Assembly (NCBI GenBank): GCA_948482415.1
Contig: CAOMFZ010000047.1
Location: 1-12,154 of the forward strand
Source: an uncultured Mailhella sp.
Lineage (GTDB): Bacteria > Desulfobacterota > Desulfovibrionia > Desulfovibrionales > Desulfovibrionaceae
Reading direction: 5' to 3'
DNA: 12,154 nt
Part shown: in pieces, positions 4,926-12,154 of the stretch
Layout: each line of letters begins with the position of its first letter
Position numbering within the stretch: position 1 is the stretch's first letter
The notes under the pieces: model-generated
Databases searched by the model: none
What the model was told of the DNA's origin: nothing
The model's input: the letters and a program-made list of their open reading frames with translations, nothing else
Program-made: the position numbers and the translations under genes

Positions 4926-5423
4926 ATGAAAGAAGTACGCCTTGAAATAAAGATCATGGACAGTCACAACAAAGACAATCTCTTTGATATTTATGCACGT
5001 TTACAGGAAGAAAGGCGGCTGAATATCTTTCTCTATTCTGATAACAGTTTGCAAAACTTCTTTAATTTATTCCACAATCAATGGATTTATATTCCTTATG
5101 TAAATGGGGAAATTGCTGGATTTACGGCGTTTAATGACTTCTTGGGCAAGAATGCTTTTTTCCATTTTTGTATGTGGCGCGGCTATGAGGAGTTTACCGT
5201 TGATCTTGGGAAAATGATTTTTGAAACAGTCTTTGCAAGTGACAGCCTGGAAAATATTTTAGGGCTTACGCCTGAAAATTATAAGCATGTGTTCCCGGTT
5301 CTGCACGGGGTTGGCATGAAAGAAATAATGACACTTGAAAAGGCGTGTTTGGTACACGGTAAATATAGAAACGGCGTTGTTTCTAAAATCAATAAAAACT
5401 ACTTTTTAAGCGAGGTATTATAA
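4926..5423 (+). CDS. GNAT-like phage protein
   Basis: A 165-residue protein. The strand WIYIPYVNGEIAGFTAFNDF (53-72) followed by NAFFHFCMWRGYEE (76-89) and a helix (91-103), then a LTPENYKHVFPVLHGVGMKE segment (114-133), follows the order of an acetyltransferase fold. In GNAT enzymes these would be the central strands, the cofactor-binding turn and the C-terminal segment. The usual R/QxxGxG/A cofactor loop is not clear, so activity is uncertain. GGAG is 8 bases before the ATG at 4926, and the upstream in-frame ATG (4872) lies within the terminase gene. Acetyltransferase-like genes between terminase and portal recur in phages of this type, but no target is known. The gene ends in a TAATG overlap with the next. 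Confidence 0.5.
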   Translation: MKEVRLEIKIMDSHNKDNLFDIYARLQEERRLNIFLYSDNSLQNFFNLFHNQWIYIPYVNGEIAGFTAFNDFLGKNAFFHFCMWRGYEEFTVDLGKMIFETVFASDSLENILGLTPENYKHVFPVLHGVGMKEIMTLEKACLVHGKYRNGVVSKINKNYFLSEVL

Positions 5424-5710
5424 TGAAAGTTTACACTGAGTTTACTTTTGATATGAAAACCGGAAAGGAAATTTCAAGTTCCAGTTTTAATTATGACGGC
5501 GAAGTTGCCCTCTGTGGTGGCGGTGGCAAAAGTTATAGGACTCCTGAACCTGCTCCAGAAAAGGCACAGACTAAGAGCATTGATGAAAGCCAAGTGACAG
5601 CTCGTGAAAATCAGCGTCAAAAGGCACAACGGGCAAAGGGTATTCGCTCAAGTATTCTCACCAGACAAAACGAACAGCAAACAGCAGGAAATACCTTGCT
5701 CGGACAGTAA
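5423..5710 (+). CDS. Small Gly/Pro-rich phage protein of unknown function
   Basis: A 95-residue protein with three parts: a short N-terminal domain (1-30), a CGGGGKSYRTPEPAPEKAQ linker (31-49), and a charged, probably helical C-terminus (53-90) rich in Gln, Arg and Lys that ends TLLGQ. GAGG is 7 bases before the start and the gene overlaps its predecessor by one base (TAATG). Small proteins with a Cys-Gly run, a Pro linker and a C-terminal TLLG motif often lie directly before the portal gene in podovirus-type prophages. I know of no proven function, and a minor virion protein is a guess from position. Confidence 0.75.
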   Translation: MKVYTEFTFDMKTGKEISSSSFNYDGEVALCGGGGKSYRTPEPAPEKAQTKSIDESQVTARENQRQKAQRAKGIRSSILTRQNEQQTAGNTLLGQ

Positions 5711-5712
5711 GT

Positions 5713-7425
5713 ATGGCAAAGGCGGATGTAAAATTCATATATTCACGCTGGTTAGCCCTGAAAGAAGACAGGCAGGAGTGGATGAGCAAGTGGGAGGAAG
5801 TTGCAAAGTATTTCTACCCGAACGGTTTTCGCAAAGAGGGCATTTTAGGCGAGTGGAAAAAAGCCCATGCACAAAAGCCCGATATTTTCGACAGCACGCC
5901 TATTGAAGCTATCAAGACCCTTGCAAGCGGTATGTACGGGGCTATTACTTCTCCCTCCAGACCTTGGTTTACTTTGCGTTTGCAGGGATTTGAAGCGGAA
6001 GGAAACCATGAAGCCAAAATGTATATTGACGAAGTTGAAGAGCGCATGCGCGTGATTTTGACAGGCTCTAATTTCTATAACGTGATTAGAACTGCCTATA
6101 TGCATTTAGGCGGTTTCGGCACTGCCTGCGTGTATGCGACCTTTGACATGTCAGGCATGCATTTTGAAATTCTGCCCGCAGGCTCCTATGTGTTTGACGT
6201 GGATAAAATCGGCAATGTGGATACTGTTATCCGCTCTTTTCCTATGAGCATGCGTCAGCTGCAAATGGAGTTCGGGGAAGAGGCTTTGCCTGAAACTATG
6301 CGCATGAGTGAAAGTATAAAGAAAAACCCTGATACCGTGCGCTATACCGTGTATCATGCCGTTATGCCGCGCCCTGACATTATCAAAAACGGCAAATATC
6401 AAAAGCAAACTATCAATGCGCAGGAACGTCCCTATGCGTCTGTTTATTTTATGCAGAATGGGGACAGTGCGAACAGAAGTCCGCATATACTGCGGGAAAG
6501 CGGTTTTGATGTGTTCCCATATTTTGGCGTGCGCTGGGATGTGAATGCAGGTGAAGTGTACGGTGTAAGCCCTGCTATGGACTGCCTGCCTGACGCTAAA
6601 ATGATACAGAATATCAATAAAAATCTGCTAAGCGCCGTGCATTTGGCTATTAAGCCGCCGCTCCTTGCAAGTTCTGAATTGCAGGGACGAGGGGTAAATT
6701 TAATCCCCGGCGGCATTACCTATATAAATTCTTCTTATAAGGGAAGTCAGGCGGTAACACCGCTTTACAATGCGCATTTTGATTATAACGGCGCTATGAG
6801 CATGCTTGAAAATCACCGTGCGCAAATCAATAAAGCCATGCATGTGGATTTGTTCCGCATGTTTGTTGACGAAGACAGACGGCAGATTACGGCAAAAGAG
6901 ATAACATCGAAAGAAGAGGAAAAGCTGGTGCTTATCGGACACGTTCTTGAACGCCTGCAAAGCGAGCTTTTCAATCCGCTGATTGATTGGCTTTATTACA
7001 ATATGGGCAAATACAATATGCTGCCCGAAGCTCCTGAAATTTTGCAGGGAAGCACTATCAAGGTTGAGTATACATCAGCCCTTGCACAGGCTCAAAAGAT
7101 TGCAAGTGTGCGCAGTATTGAACAGTTTGTAGCGTTTGCAGGCAATACGGCAGGCATCAACCCTGAAATACTGGACAATGTGAACTTTGATAAGATTGCA
7201 AAACGCTACAGTGAAAATCTTGGCGTTGAAGCAGGGCTTTTGCGTTCCGACAATGAAGTTGAACAGATACGGCAGCAGCGTCAGCAGGAACAGCAAGCCA
7301 TGCAGTCACAGCAGGCCATGGCAAGTATGGCTGATACTGCCAATAAACTCGGCAATACACCTGTTGGCAGCGAAGGACAGGAAAGCGCACTTGATGCCAT
7401 GATTGGCGGTATGGGAGCAATGTAA
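5713..7425 (+). CDS. Portal (head-to-tail connector) protein
   Basis: A 570-residue protein of the podovirus head-tail connector family (Head-tail_con). Twelve copies would form the ring at one capsid vertex through which DNA is packaged and ejected, and which docks the terminase. The signature MYGAITSPSRPWFTL (74-88) and the N-terminal RWLALKEDRQEW...YFYP are family-typical, as is the length (T7 gp8 is 536). The last 60 residues are Gln/Met-rich and likely disordered (QQRQQEQQAMQSQQAMASMA). The start ATG lies two bases after the previous stop. The nearest ribosome site, GGA at 5702, is weak, which suggests coupling. No defect is seen. Confidence 0.92.
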   Translation: MAKADVKFIYSRWLALKEDRQEWMSKWEEVAKYFYPNGFRKEGILGEWKKAHAQKPDIFDSTPIEAIKTLASGMYGAITSPSRPWFTLRLQGFEAEGNHEAKMYIDEVEERMRVILTGSNFYNVIRTAYMHLGGFGTACVYATFDMSGMHFEILPAGSYVFDVDKIGNVDTVIRSFPMSMRQLQMEFGEEALPETMRMSESIKKNPDTVRYTVYHAVMPRPDIIKNGKYQKQTINAQERPYASVYFMQNGDSANRSPHILRESGFDVFPYFGVRWDVNAGEVYGVSPAMDCLPDAKMIQNINKNLLSAVHLAIKPPLLASSELQGRGVNLIPGGITYINSSYKGSQAVTPLYNAHFDYNGAMSMLENHRAQINKAMHVDLFRMFVDEDRRQITAKEITSKEEEKLVLIGHVLERLQSELFNPLIDWLYYNMGKYNMLPEAPEILQGSTIKVEYTSALAQAQKIASVRSIEQFVAFAGNTAGINPEILDNVNFDKIAKRYSENLGVEAGLLRSDNEVEQIRQQRQQEQQAMQSQQAMASMADTANKLGNTPVGSEGQESALDAMIGGMGAM

Positions 7426-7426
7426 C

Positions 7427-7714
7427 ATGAGTTATGCAGGCTTTGAAGAACAAAACAAAGAACAGGAACGATTAGAAATGCTGCATAAAGAAAGCATGGA
7501 TAATGCTGTTGCCATGCTTATGGGCAGCAAAGACGGAAGATATTTTATCAATTATCTGCTGGAAATAACAGGCGTTTTAAAGGCTGTTTATTCAAGCCCG
7601 GAAGTAATCAGTTTCAATGAGGGCAGGCGGAGTATAGGCTGTGAGCTTATACAATTACTGGATAATCAAGACAAAAACAATTTAGCAAAACTTTTCAAAA
7701 GAGAAGAAAAATAA
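7427..7714 (+). CDS. Bbp19-like phage protein
   Basis: A 95-residue, mainly helical protein that matches the Bbp19-like pattern I recall from Bordetella phage BPP-1 relatives: KDGRYFINYLLEITGVL (30-46), then SFNEGRRSIGCEL (61-73). The ATG at 7427 is one base after the portal stop, with GGAG ten bases upstream. The in-frame GTG at 7403 lies inside the portal gene and is not needed. Proteins of this family sit between portal and scaffold genes, so a structural or assembly role is likely, but none has been proven as far as I know. Confidence 0.8.
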   Translation: MSYAGFEEQNKEQERLEMLHKESMDNAVAMLMGSKDGRYFINYLLEITGVLKAVYSSPEVISFNEGRRSIGCELIQLLDNQDKNNLAKLFKREEK

Positions 7715-7726
7715 AAGGAGAAAATA

Positions 7727-8320
7727 ATGGCAGAAATGGACGACAAAGGCGCACCACAACCGCAAGCAGGGACACAAGGACAGGCACAAGGGCAAACCGG
7801 GCAAGACGGTCAAGGCTCTCAAGGCACAGCCACACAGCCACAAGGACAGGCACAAGGGGGACAGGAAAACACTGTACCGGAAAAATACGAGTACGAAGTG
7901 CCGGACACATGGGATGAAGCATATAAAGCCAAGGTTGAAAGCATTGCCAGGGAAAACAAACTTAGCAACGAGCAAATGAAAAAGTTTGCCGAAATGGCTC
8001 AAAACGAACATCAGGCATTTATTGAAGCCCGGAAAAAAAGTATGGAAGCATGGGAACATGAATTGAAACAAGACCAGGATTTTGCAAGTAAAAACTTCAA
8101 TACTGCCGTGCAGTATGCCCGTATGGGGCTGGAAAACATTGACACAACCGGAGAGCTGAAAAAGGTGCTTGAAGAAAGCGGCTACGGTTCTCATCCTGCT
8201 GTTGTGCGTGCCATGTATAAAATCGGCAAAATGCTTGATAACGACAAGATTGTCGGAAAAGGCGGCGGCAATACAAACGAAGTTCCTTTATGGGACAGGC
8301 TTTATAATACAAAACAATAA
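7727..8320 (+). CDS. Capsid scaffolding protein
   Basis: A 197-residue protein directly before the major capsid gene, the usual scaffold position. Residues 8-48 are almost only Gln, Gly, Ala, Pro and Thr and must be disordered. The middle is a long charged helix (60-125), and the C-terminal part carries SGYGSHPAVVRAMYKIGKML (151-170), a motif shared by many phage scaffold-like proteins, ending in a basic glycine-rich tail. Scaffolds guide capsid protein assembly and then leave or are degraded; no protease motif is seen. AAAGGAG precedes the ATG, so expression should be strong. The 20-bp repeat described separately produced part of the low-complexity tract. Confidence 0.8.
   Translation: MAEMDDKGAPQPQAGTQGQAQGQTGQDGQGSQGTATQPQGQAQGGQENTVPEKYEYEVPDTWDEAYKAKVESIARENKLSNEQMKKFAEMAQNEHQAFIEARKKSMEAWEHELKQDQDFASKNFNTAVQYARMGLENIDTTGELKKVLEESGYGSHPAVVRAMYKIGKMLDNDKIVGKGGGNTNEVPLWDRLYNTKQ
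7773..7858 (+). repeat. 20-bp direct repeat in the scaffold gene
   Basis: CACAAGGACAGGCACAAGGG occurs at 7773-7792 and again at 7839-7858, 66 bp apart and in the same reading frame. Both encode QGQAQG within the Gln/Gly-rich tract. The spacing is a multiple of three, so slippage or recombination between the copies would shorten the tract without a frameshift. Confidence 0.8.
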
Positions 8321-8338
8321 ACAACAAAAGGAGATAAT

Positions 8339-9319
8339 ATGGCTGACAAACTTTCAATGAACCTCGCAGAAATGCAGGCTTTTTATGGCGGTACAGACAC
8401 AGGAAACGTTATCGAGCTGATGAATCAGACAAATGACATTCTCTCGGATGTTCCATGGATTGAAGCAAACGGAACTGATGGACACAAAACCATTATCAGA
8501 ACAGGATTGCCTGAAGTTTATTGGCGCAGAGCATATCGCGGTACGCCTGTTTCCAAGTCTGAAAAGACACAAGTAAAAGAAGTTTGCGGTATTCTTGAAG
8601 CCCGTTCCGAAGTGGATGAAATCATTTTGAATTGTTACGACGACAAGAAAAACGCTTTCCGCATGTCTGAAAGCTCTGCATTTATGGAAAGCATGCGTCA
8701 GCAAATGGCAGAAACGCTCTTCTACGGAGACAGCAACAAAAAACCTGATGAATTTAACGGGCTGTGTATGCGCTATCCGAGTAAAACAGCTCCAAACGTT
8801 ATTAACGCAGGCTGCACAGGGTCAAAATGTACATCCATGTGGCTTATTGCGTGGGGAGACAATACTATCCACGGTATTTACCCGAAAGGCTCTAAAGGCG
8901 GATTGGACCATACTGACCTTGGGCGGCAAACTGTGGCTGACGAAAACGGAAACAGATTTGAAGTCGTTGTAGACCGCTATCAATGGATGTGCGGGCTTGC
9001 TGTGCGTGATTGGCGGGCTGCCGTGCGTATTGCCAATATCAGCACGGAAAATTTGTCAAAAGGAATGGATGAAACAGGTTTTATTAACTTCAAAAAGCTG
9101 CTTGTGCAGGCAAAAAACAAAATGCCGGAAAGCATGCGCAGTAAAGCTGTTTGGTACTGCAACAGCGAAGTTATGACTGCCCTTGAACTTCAATCAGGTG
9201 ACCAGAAAGGTATTCATCTTACCTATGGACAGTATTTCAACTCTGAAAATGTTGCGTCAATTTTCGGGCGCCCTGTTCGTCAATGCGACGCAATTTTATC
9301 CACTGAAAGCGCAATCTAA
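8339..9319 (+). CDS. Major capsid protein (BPP-1/GP7-like)
   Basis: A 326-residue capsid protein of the podovirus GP7/major-capsid-13-like family, which adopts the HK97 fold. Conserved blocks: DVPWIEANGTDGHKTIIRTG (37-56), LPEVYWRR (57-64), ETLFYGDSNKKPDEFNGL (125-142), GDNTIHGIYPKGSKGG (about 173-188), DRYQWMCGLAVRDWR (212-226), and the C-terminal VRQCDAILSTESAI, which closes the family almost invariably. The length agrees with relatives (about 330). AAGGAG at 8328-8333 is a strong ribosome binding site. It follows the scaffold and is followed by a hairpin-rich gap before the decoration protein. Confidence 0.92.
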   Translation: MADKLSMNLAEMQAFYGGTDTGNVIELMNQTNDILSDVPWIEANGTDGHKTIIRTGLPEVYWRRAYRGTPVSKSEKTQVKEVCGILEARSEVDEIILNCYDDKKNAFRMSESSAFMESMRQQMAETLFYGDSNKKPDEFNGLCMRYPSKTAPNVINAGCTGSKCTSMWLIAWGDNTIHGIYPKGSKGGLDHTDLGRQTVADENGNRFEVVVDRYQWMCGLAVRDWRAAVRIANISTENLSKGMDETGFINFKKLLVQAKNKMPESMRSKAVWYCNSEVMTALELQSGDQKGIHLTYGQYFNSENVASIFGRPVRQCDAILSTESAI

Positions 9320-9326
9320 AGATGTC

Positions 9327-9421
9327 GCTTACCCCCACTTCCTGTGGGGGATAAGCTCTCACTCACAAAAAGCGTGGTTTTTGTTCGTTCGCTCTGCGAG
9401 ACTTGTCGCTTCCTGCGACAA
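9327..9421 (+). promoter_or_regulatory. Hairpin cluster between capsid and decoration genes
   Basis: The 127-base gap 9320-9446 has no gene but several RNA hairpins. One is GCTTACCCCCAC/GTGGGGGATAAGC (9327-9356, 12 bp with one bulged A, loop TTCCT). The second is ACAAAAA/TTTTTGT (9365-9384, 7 bp). The third is a small TCGC/GCGA (9389-9399). The fourth is TTGTCGC/GCGACAA (9403-9421, 7 bp, loop TTCCT). None ends in a proper U-run, so transcription probably continues. The two TTCCT loops are complementary to AGGAA (9436-9440), the ribosome binding site of the next gene. Confidence 0.75.
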
Positions 9422-9446
9422 CAAAAGCCTATAAAAGGAACTAGTT

Positions 9447-9872
9447 ATGATTATTGACGATACTCTTGTTTTACTTGACGGAAAAGTAACGGACACAGGA
9501 AAGGTTGTAACATTAAAAGGTATGAAAATACCAGGAAAGCTCAATCCTATTCCTTTGACTTTGAAAATCACAGAAGCCATTGCCGGAGTTACCGATGATA
9601 CTGTGGATATTAAATTGCAGCAGTCCGATGACGGTACAACATTTGAAGATGTGCCGAATGGTGTAATTTCCATTCCAAAAGCTGACGCAGGAAAAGTCGG
9701 GCGTGTTCTCTCTGCAAAGTATCTGCCCCGTGACGTGACAAAGCAGTATATCAAAGCCGTTGTCACCGCCACCGGTGCAACTGCAGGAGGTCTTTTTATG
9801 GCTCTTACCCGTGAAGATGATGAGCCCATGGAAGCAGGGCTTTACATTGATAAGGGCAGAGTTGAGGGATAA
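9447..9872 (+). CDS. Bbp16-like capsid decoration/cement protein
   Basis: A 141-residue, mainly beta-strand protein that begins MIIDDTLVLLDGKVT and continues through an IPLTLKITEAI strand, DIKLQQSDDGTTFEDV (54-69) and QYIKAVVTATGATAGGLFMA (100-119). This matches the Bbp16-like family; in BPP-1 the equivalent protein is a cement protein bound over the capsid surface. Position directly after the major capsid gene supports this. AAGGAA lies 6 bases before the ATG. Unlike most neighbours, the gene is separated from its predecessor by a 127-base structured gap and followed by another hairpin, so it may be regulated as a unit. Confidence 0.8.
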   Translation: MIIDDTLVLLDGKVTDTGKVVTLKGMKIPGKLNPIPLTLKITEAIAGVTDDTVDIKLQQSDDGTTFEDVPNGVISIPKADAGKVGRVLSAKYLPRDVTKQYIKAVVTATGATAGGLFMALTREDDEPMEAGLYIDKGRVEG

Positions 9873-9885
9873 TCCTGAAATAACA

Positions 9886-9904
9886 GGGGGGCATAATGCC
9901 CCCC
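9886..9904 (+). promoter_or_regulatory. GC-rich hairpin after the decoration gene
   Basis: GGGGGGCA (9886-9893), loop TAA, TGCCCCCC (9897-9904): a perfect 8-bp, nearly all-GC stem, 13 bases after the stop. It is followed by AAAACAAAAA rather than a T-run, so it is not a standard terminator on the plus strand. It may block exonucleases or mark a processing site in the late transcript. Confidence 0.7.
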
Positions 9905-9922
9905 AAAACAAAAAGGAAAATA

Positions 9923-10516
9923 ATGTCCAGCAAAATTGAAATATGGAATATGGCTCTGGGTTTCATTGGAACAAGAACGGTAGCAAGTGAAAGTGAACGC
10001 TGTCTTGAGGCTGTGCAGTGCGGGTTATTTTGGGATAATGCCCGCCGTATGGTACTTTCTCAATTTCCTTTTAACTTTGCTCAAAAAAAACGCTTGCTTG
10101 CCGAAAAAAAGATAGAAGAAGTTTTTAAAAGCCAATGGAAATATGCGTATTCCATGCCTAATGACTGCGTAAGTCCACAGGCAATAGCGGATACCAATAA
10201 TTTTTATGAACGGAAATATTTTGAAATTGCGCTGAAAGAAACTGGTGAAAAAGTTTTACTTTGCGATGTGAACCCCTGCACGCTGCATTATACGGCGGAT
10301 GTAACTGACACCACTTTATATACGGAAATTTTTATCAACGCCCTTGCGTATAAATTAGCAAGCCTTGTTGTTATTCCACTGCTCAAAAACAACTCAAGCA
10401 AAAGACAGGAACTTGAACAGCTTTATCAAATGGCAATAGCAGCCGCTGTACAGTCCAATGCACGACAAGGCAAAGAAAAGCCTTATGTGGATGAATGGAT
10501 TGCTGCAAGATATTAG
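9923..10516 (+). CDS. Tail tubular protein A / head-tail adaptor-like protein
   Basis: A 197-residue protein of the T7 gp11-like / podovirus adaptor type, which forms the ring linking portal to tail. Family features: KIEIWNMALGFIGTRTVAS near the N-terminus, EAVQCGLFWDNARRMVLSQFPFNFA (about 27-51), WKYAYSMPNDCVSP (about 72-85), and a C-terminal block with INALAYKLASLV and KKxLxQLYQxAxxxA-like helices. The ATG at 9923 follows AAGGAAAATA and is preferred to the earlier in-frame ATG (9896), which would fall inside the hairpin. Length matches the family (about 200). It should dock under the portal and carry the nozzle protein, whose gene is not within this window. Confidence 0.8.
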   Translation: MSSKIEIWNMALGFIGTRTVASESERCLEAVQCGLFWDNARRMVLSQFPFNFAQKKRLLAEKKIEEVFKSQWKYAYSMPNDCVSPQAIADTNNFYERKYFEIALKETGEKVLLCDVNPCTLHYTADVTDTTLYTEIFINALAYKLASLVVIPLLKNNSSKRQELEQLYQMAIAAAVQSNARQGKEKPYVDEWIAARY

Positions 10517-10524
10517 GGGGAATT

Positions 10525-11766
10525 ATGACAATAGAAAGCAAAATATCAAAGAATGTTTATCAAGGAAACGGACAGACAACCATTTTTCCTTTTACATTCA
10601 AAATTTGGAAGAATGAGGAAATACTTGTTACCGTTGAAGACGACAAAGGAATAACCAGCAACATTACTCCTTATGATGTTATTCTTGGGGATAATGGCGG
10701 AGAAGTTGTTTTGTACATTGACAATGAAAACAAAACGCCTGTTCCAAGCGGCTATTCCATTGCTCTGACAAGGAATATGCCATTTTTGCAGGAGCAGGAT
10801 TATATCAACAGCTCGCGCTTTAATGCCGAAGTTATTGAGGATAATTTTGATGTTGCAACGGTAGAACGGCAAGAGCTTTTAGAAAAATTAGAACGCGCAG
10901 TTATTATGTCACCAACAGACACCAGAAGTCCTGAACAGGTTTTGCAGGATTTTATCAGCAAGTACAATGAAATAAATATAAAATATCCTGAAATTATTCA
11001 TGCTTTCAATGTGATTTATCCGCGTATTGAAGAAGTCTTGCAGCAATGTATTGTCAATAAAGATTTAGCGTATGCGTGGGCAGAGAGCGACACTCCGCCT
11101 GACCCTGATGACCCGGAAAGTAAGAGCGCGAAAGACTGGGCAATGATTGCAGGTGATGTTATCCCCATTGCTACTGGTACATTGTTGGGTAAGGTAAAAT
11201 TGGGTGAAACGATTACAGGAAAAGAAGACGGAACGATTGATGTTGCTGAAGCGGTGTTGAATGATATTGATAATAATACAGGCAATATCACATACTTGCA
11301 AAATACCAAACTCGATAAGTCTGCCGTTTCCTCTGCCCTTGACAGTGAAAGCCATGAAACTGCCGGCAGTTCCTATGCCCTGAAAACTATTAATGACAAA
11401 ATGGGCAAAGTTCAGCTCATTGAAGAGATAAACAGCAACAGCACCATTCCGCAGGTTCTGACCCTGACCGATGTTATTCCGTACAAACCAATTTTTATTG
11501 CTGTTTCCAATACGGAAAACAATTATGGCGCCCATATTGAGTTTCATGCCAAATCAGGTACCTTCAATGATATTATTAACAATAACAGTCCGCTTGACGG
11601 CAGGTTCAGGATTGCAACCAGATTAGGCAGCGAAGACACAACAACGTATAAGACATCCCCGTCAGCCGTCTTTATTCCGCACAAGGAAACAGTGGAAATT
11701 CTTATTTCACGGCTGAACTCCTCTAGTTCTCCGCCGATGAAAACAACGGTTAAATTTTTTCAATAA
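10525..11766 (+). CDS. Tail fibre protein with T7-gp17-like N-terminus
   Basis: A 413-residue fibre or spike. Residues 1-118 (NVYQGNGQTTIFPFTFKIW, IALTRNMPF, ending DVATVERQELLEKL) match the attachment domain shared by T7-like fibres. Residues 112-185 look helical and may form a trimeric coiled coil. AYAWAESDTPP (182-192) followed by DPESKSAKDWAMIAG (196-210), GTLLGKVKLG and SHETAGSSYALKTINDKMG (276-294) are fibre-shaft motifs. Residues from about 305 form a distinct beta-rich tip with no recognised family, the probable host-binding part. AGGGGG lies 4 bases before the ATG at 10525, and the earlier ATG at 10495 lies in the preceding gene. The following gene resembles a fibre-assembly factor. 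Confidence 0.75.
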   Translation: MTIESKISKNVYQGNGQTTIFPFTFKIWKNEEILVTVEDDKGITSNITPYDVILGDNGGEVVLYIDNENKTPVPSGYSIALTRNMPFLQEQDYINSSRFNAEVIEDNFDVATVERQELLEKLERAVIMSPTDTRSPEQVLQDFISKYNEINIKYPEIIHAFNVIYPRIEEVLQQCIVNKDLAYAWAESDTPPDPDDPESKSAKDWAMIAGDVIPIATGTLLGKVKLGETITGKEDGTIDVAEAVLNDIDNNTGNITYLQNTKLDKSAVSSALDSESHETAGSSYALKTINDKMGKVQLIEEINSNSTIPQVLTLTDVIPYKPIFIAVSNTENNYGAHIEFHAKSGTFNDIINNNSPLDGRFRIATRLGSEDTTTYKTSPSAVFIPHKETVEILISRLNSSSSPPMKTTVKFFQ

Positions 11767-11779
11767 AAGAGGAATTTTT

Positions 11780-12154
11780 ATGCAGCGCATTTTTATTATT
11801 GACAATACTATCATAAATACAAATTTTGCCCCGCGGATTAAAAAACTGCTGGCGCGCGGCGCCTGGGAAATGCCGGCAAGTGAGGTGCAGGCGGTTTTTG
11901 GCGAAAAATCCGGCATGGCATGCAATGAATACTGCACTTTTATAAAAACAGACACGGGATACAATGTAACCTTTATCCCGCCAAAAGTGGATATGGAAGA
12001 AGTAAAAAAAGAAAAACTGCGGGAAGCAGAACGACTTTTAAATGCTAAACTTGCAGAACTTTCAAACTATCCGCAGGCAGAAAGTGCCAGCTTTGATGTG
12101 CAGGAAAAAGAAGCAGCGGCGTATCTTGCTGATACGGAAATAGATAAGGCTGAA
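11780..12154 (+). CDS. Probable tail-fibre assembly-type protein (3' incomplete)
   Basis: A frame open to the window edge, with 125 residues visible from ATG 11780; AGAGGAA lies 5 bases upstream and the fibre gene ends 13 bases before. It begins MQRIFIIDNTIINTNFAPRI, has a compact N-terminal domain to about 70, then a long charged helix (72-95). It ends in AESASFDVQEKEAAAYLADT, which resembles the E.A...Q..EA..Y pattern of DUF4376/tail-fibre assembly proteins. That similarity and its place after the fibre gene suggest a fibre chaperone or minor tip protein, but this is an inference. The 5' part looks richer in G+C (CCGCGG, GCGCGCGGCGCC) than the neighbouring fibre gene, which may mean separate acquisition. 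Confidence 0.55.
   Translation, partial: MQRIFIIDNTIINTNFAPRIKKLLARGAWEMPASEVQAVFGEKSGMACNEYCTFIKTDTGYNVTFIPPKVDMEEVKKEKLREAERLLNAKLAELSNYPQAESASFDVQEKEAAAYLADTEIDKAE

Noticed and set aside
7682..8194. Minus-strand frame of 170 residues opposite the scaffold gene.
   Set aside because: It is hydrophobic and Leu/Cys/Phe-rich because it is the complement of a Gln/Gly/Lys-rich gene, it has no sensible start region, and it is antisense to a clear scaffold gene.
9327..9356. Rho-independent terminator after the major capsid gene.
   Set aside because: The strong stem is followed by CTCTCACTC, not a U-run, so it does not meet the usual criterion.
10525..12154. Diversity-generating retroelement as in BPP-1, given the BPP-1-like head genes.
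   Set aside because: No reverse transcriptase, no template/variable repeat pair and no C-type-lectin tip was seen in this window. It could only lie downstream.

Overview
The window is the left end of an integrated podovirus-type prophage in a Gram-negative, fairly AT-rich bacterium. The Gram-negative call rests on a lipoprotein/coiled-coil pair that looks like a spanin and on a P4-type integrase. Family resemblances seen from memory hint at a gut proteobacterium, perhaps Desulfovibrionaceae-like, but the sequence does not prove this. The first 18 bases are the 3' end of a tRNA gene, most likely tRNA-Ser (T-stem half, acceptor-stem half, G73, CCA). This makes the left edge a plausible attL, with the integrase reading away from the tRNA.

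Layout: (1) 1-191 holds the tRNA end, its rho-independent terminator, and a dense regulatory region with 10-bp-phased TTCGT boxes and GGGGGTAC repeats. (2) 192-1355 is a P4-type tyrosine integrase broken by one in-frame TGA that separates its first catalytic residues from the rest. (3) 1356-1814 contains a terminator, a small minus-strand HTH protein and a second set of 10-bp-phased TTCGT boxes in front of the late operon. (4) 1815-3011 is a lysis-like cassette: M15 peptidase endolysin, a small membrane protein, two genes overlapping in different frames (one a lipoprotein), and a membrane-anchored coiled-coil protein. (5) 3004-11766 is the packaging and morphogenesis operon: terminase small and large subunits, a GNAT-like protein, a small Gly-rich protein, portal, a Bbp19-like protein, scaffold, major capsid, a Bbp16-like decoration protein, a tail-tubular/adaptor protein and a tail fibre. 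(6) 11780 to the end is an incomplete gene, probably for tail-fibre assembly.

The head genes most resemble the Bordetella phage BPP-1 type. Genes from 1815 onward all read rightward and are tightly spaced or overlapping. I see no rho-independent terminator with a U-run between 1815 and 11779, so they probably form one long late transcript. Two places inside it carry strong RNA hairpins (9327-9421 and 9886-9904), flanking the decoration-protein gene, and may tune or process the message.

No CRISPR array, IS element, restriction, toxin or recognisable defence gene was found. The most unusual signals are non-coding: two distant arrays of TTCGT with an exact 10-bp period, six copies of a GGGGGTAC/TACCCCCA motif in and around the integrase start, and hairpins whose identical loops are complementary to the next ribosome binding site.
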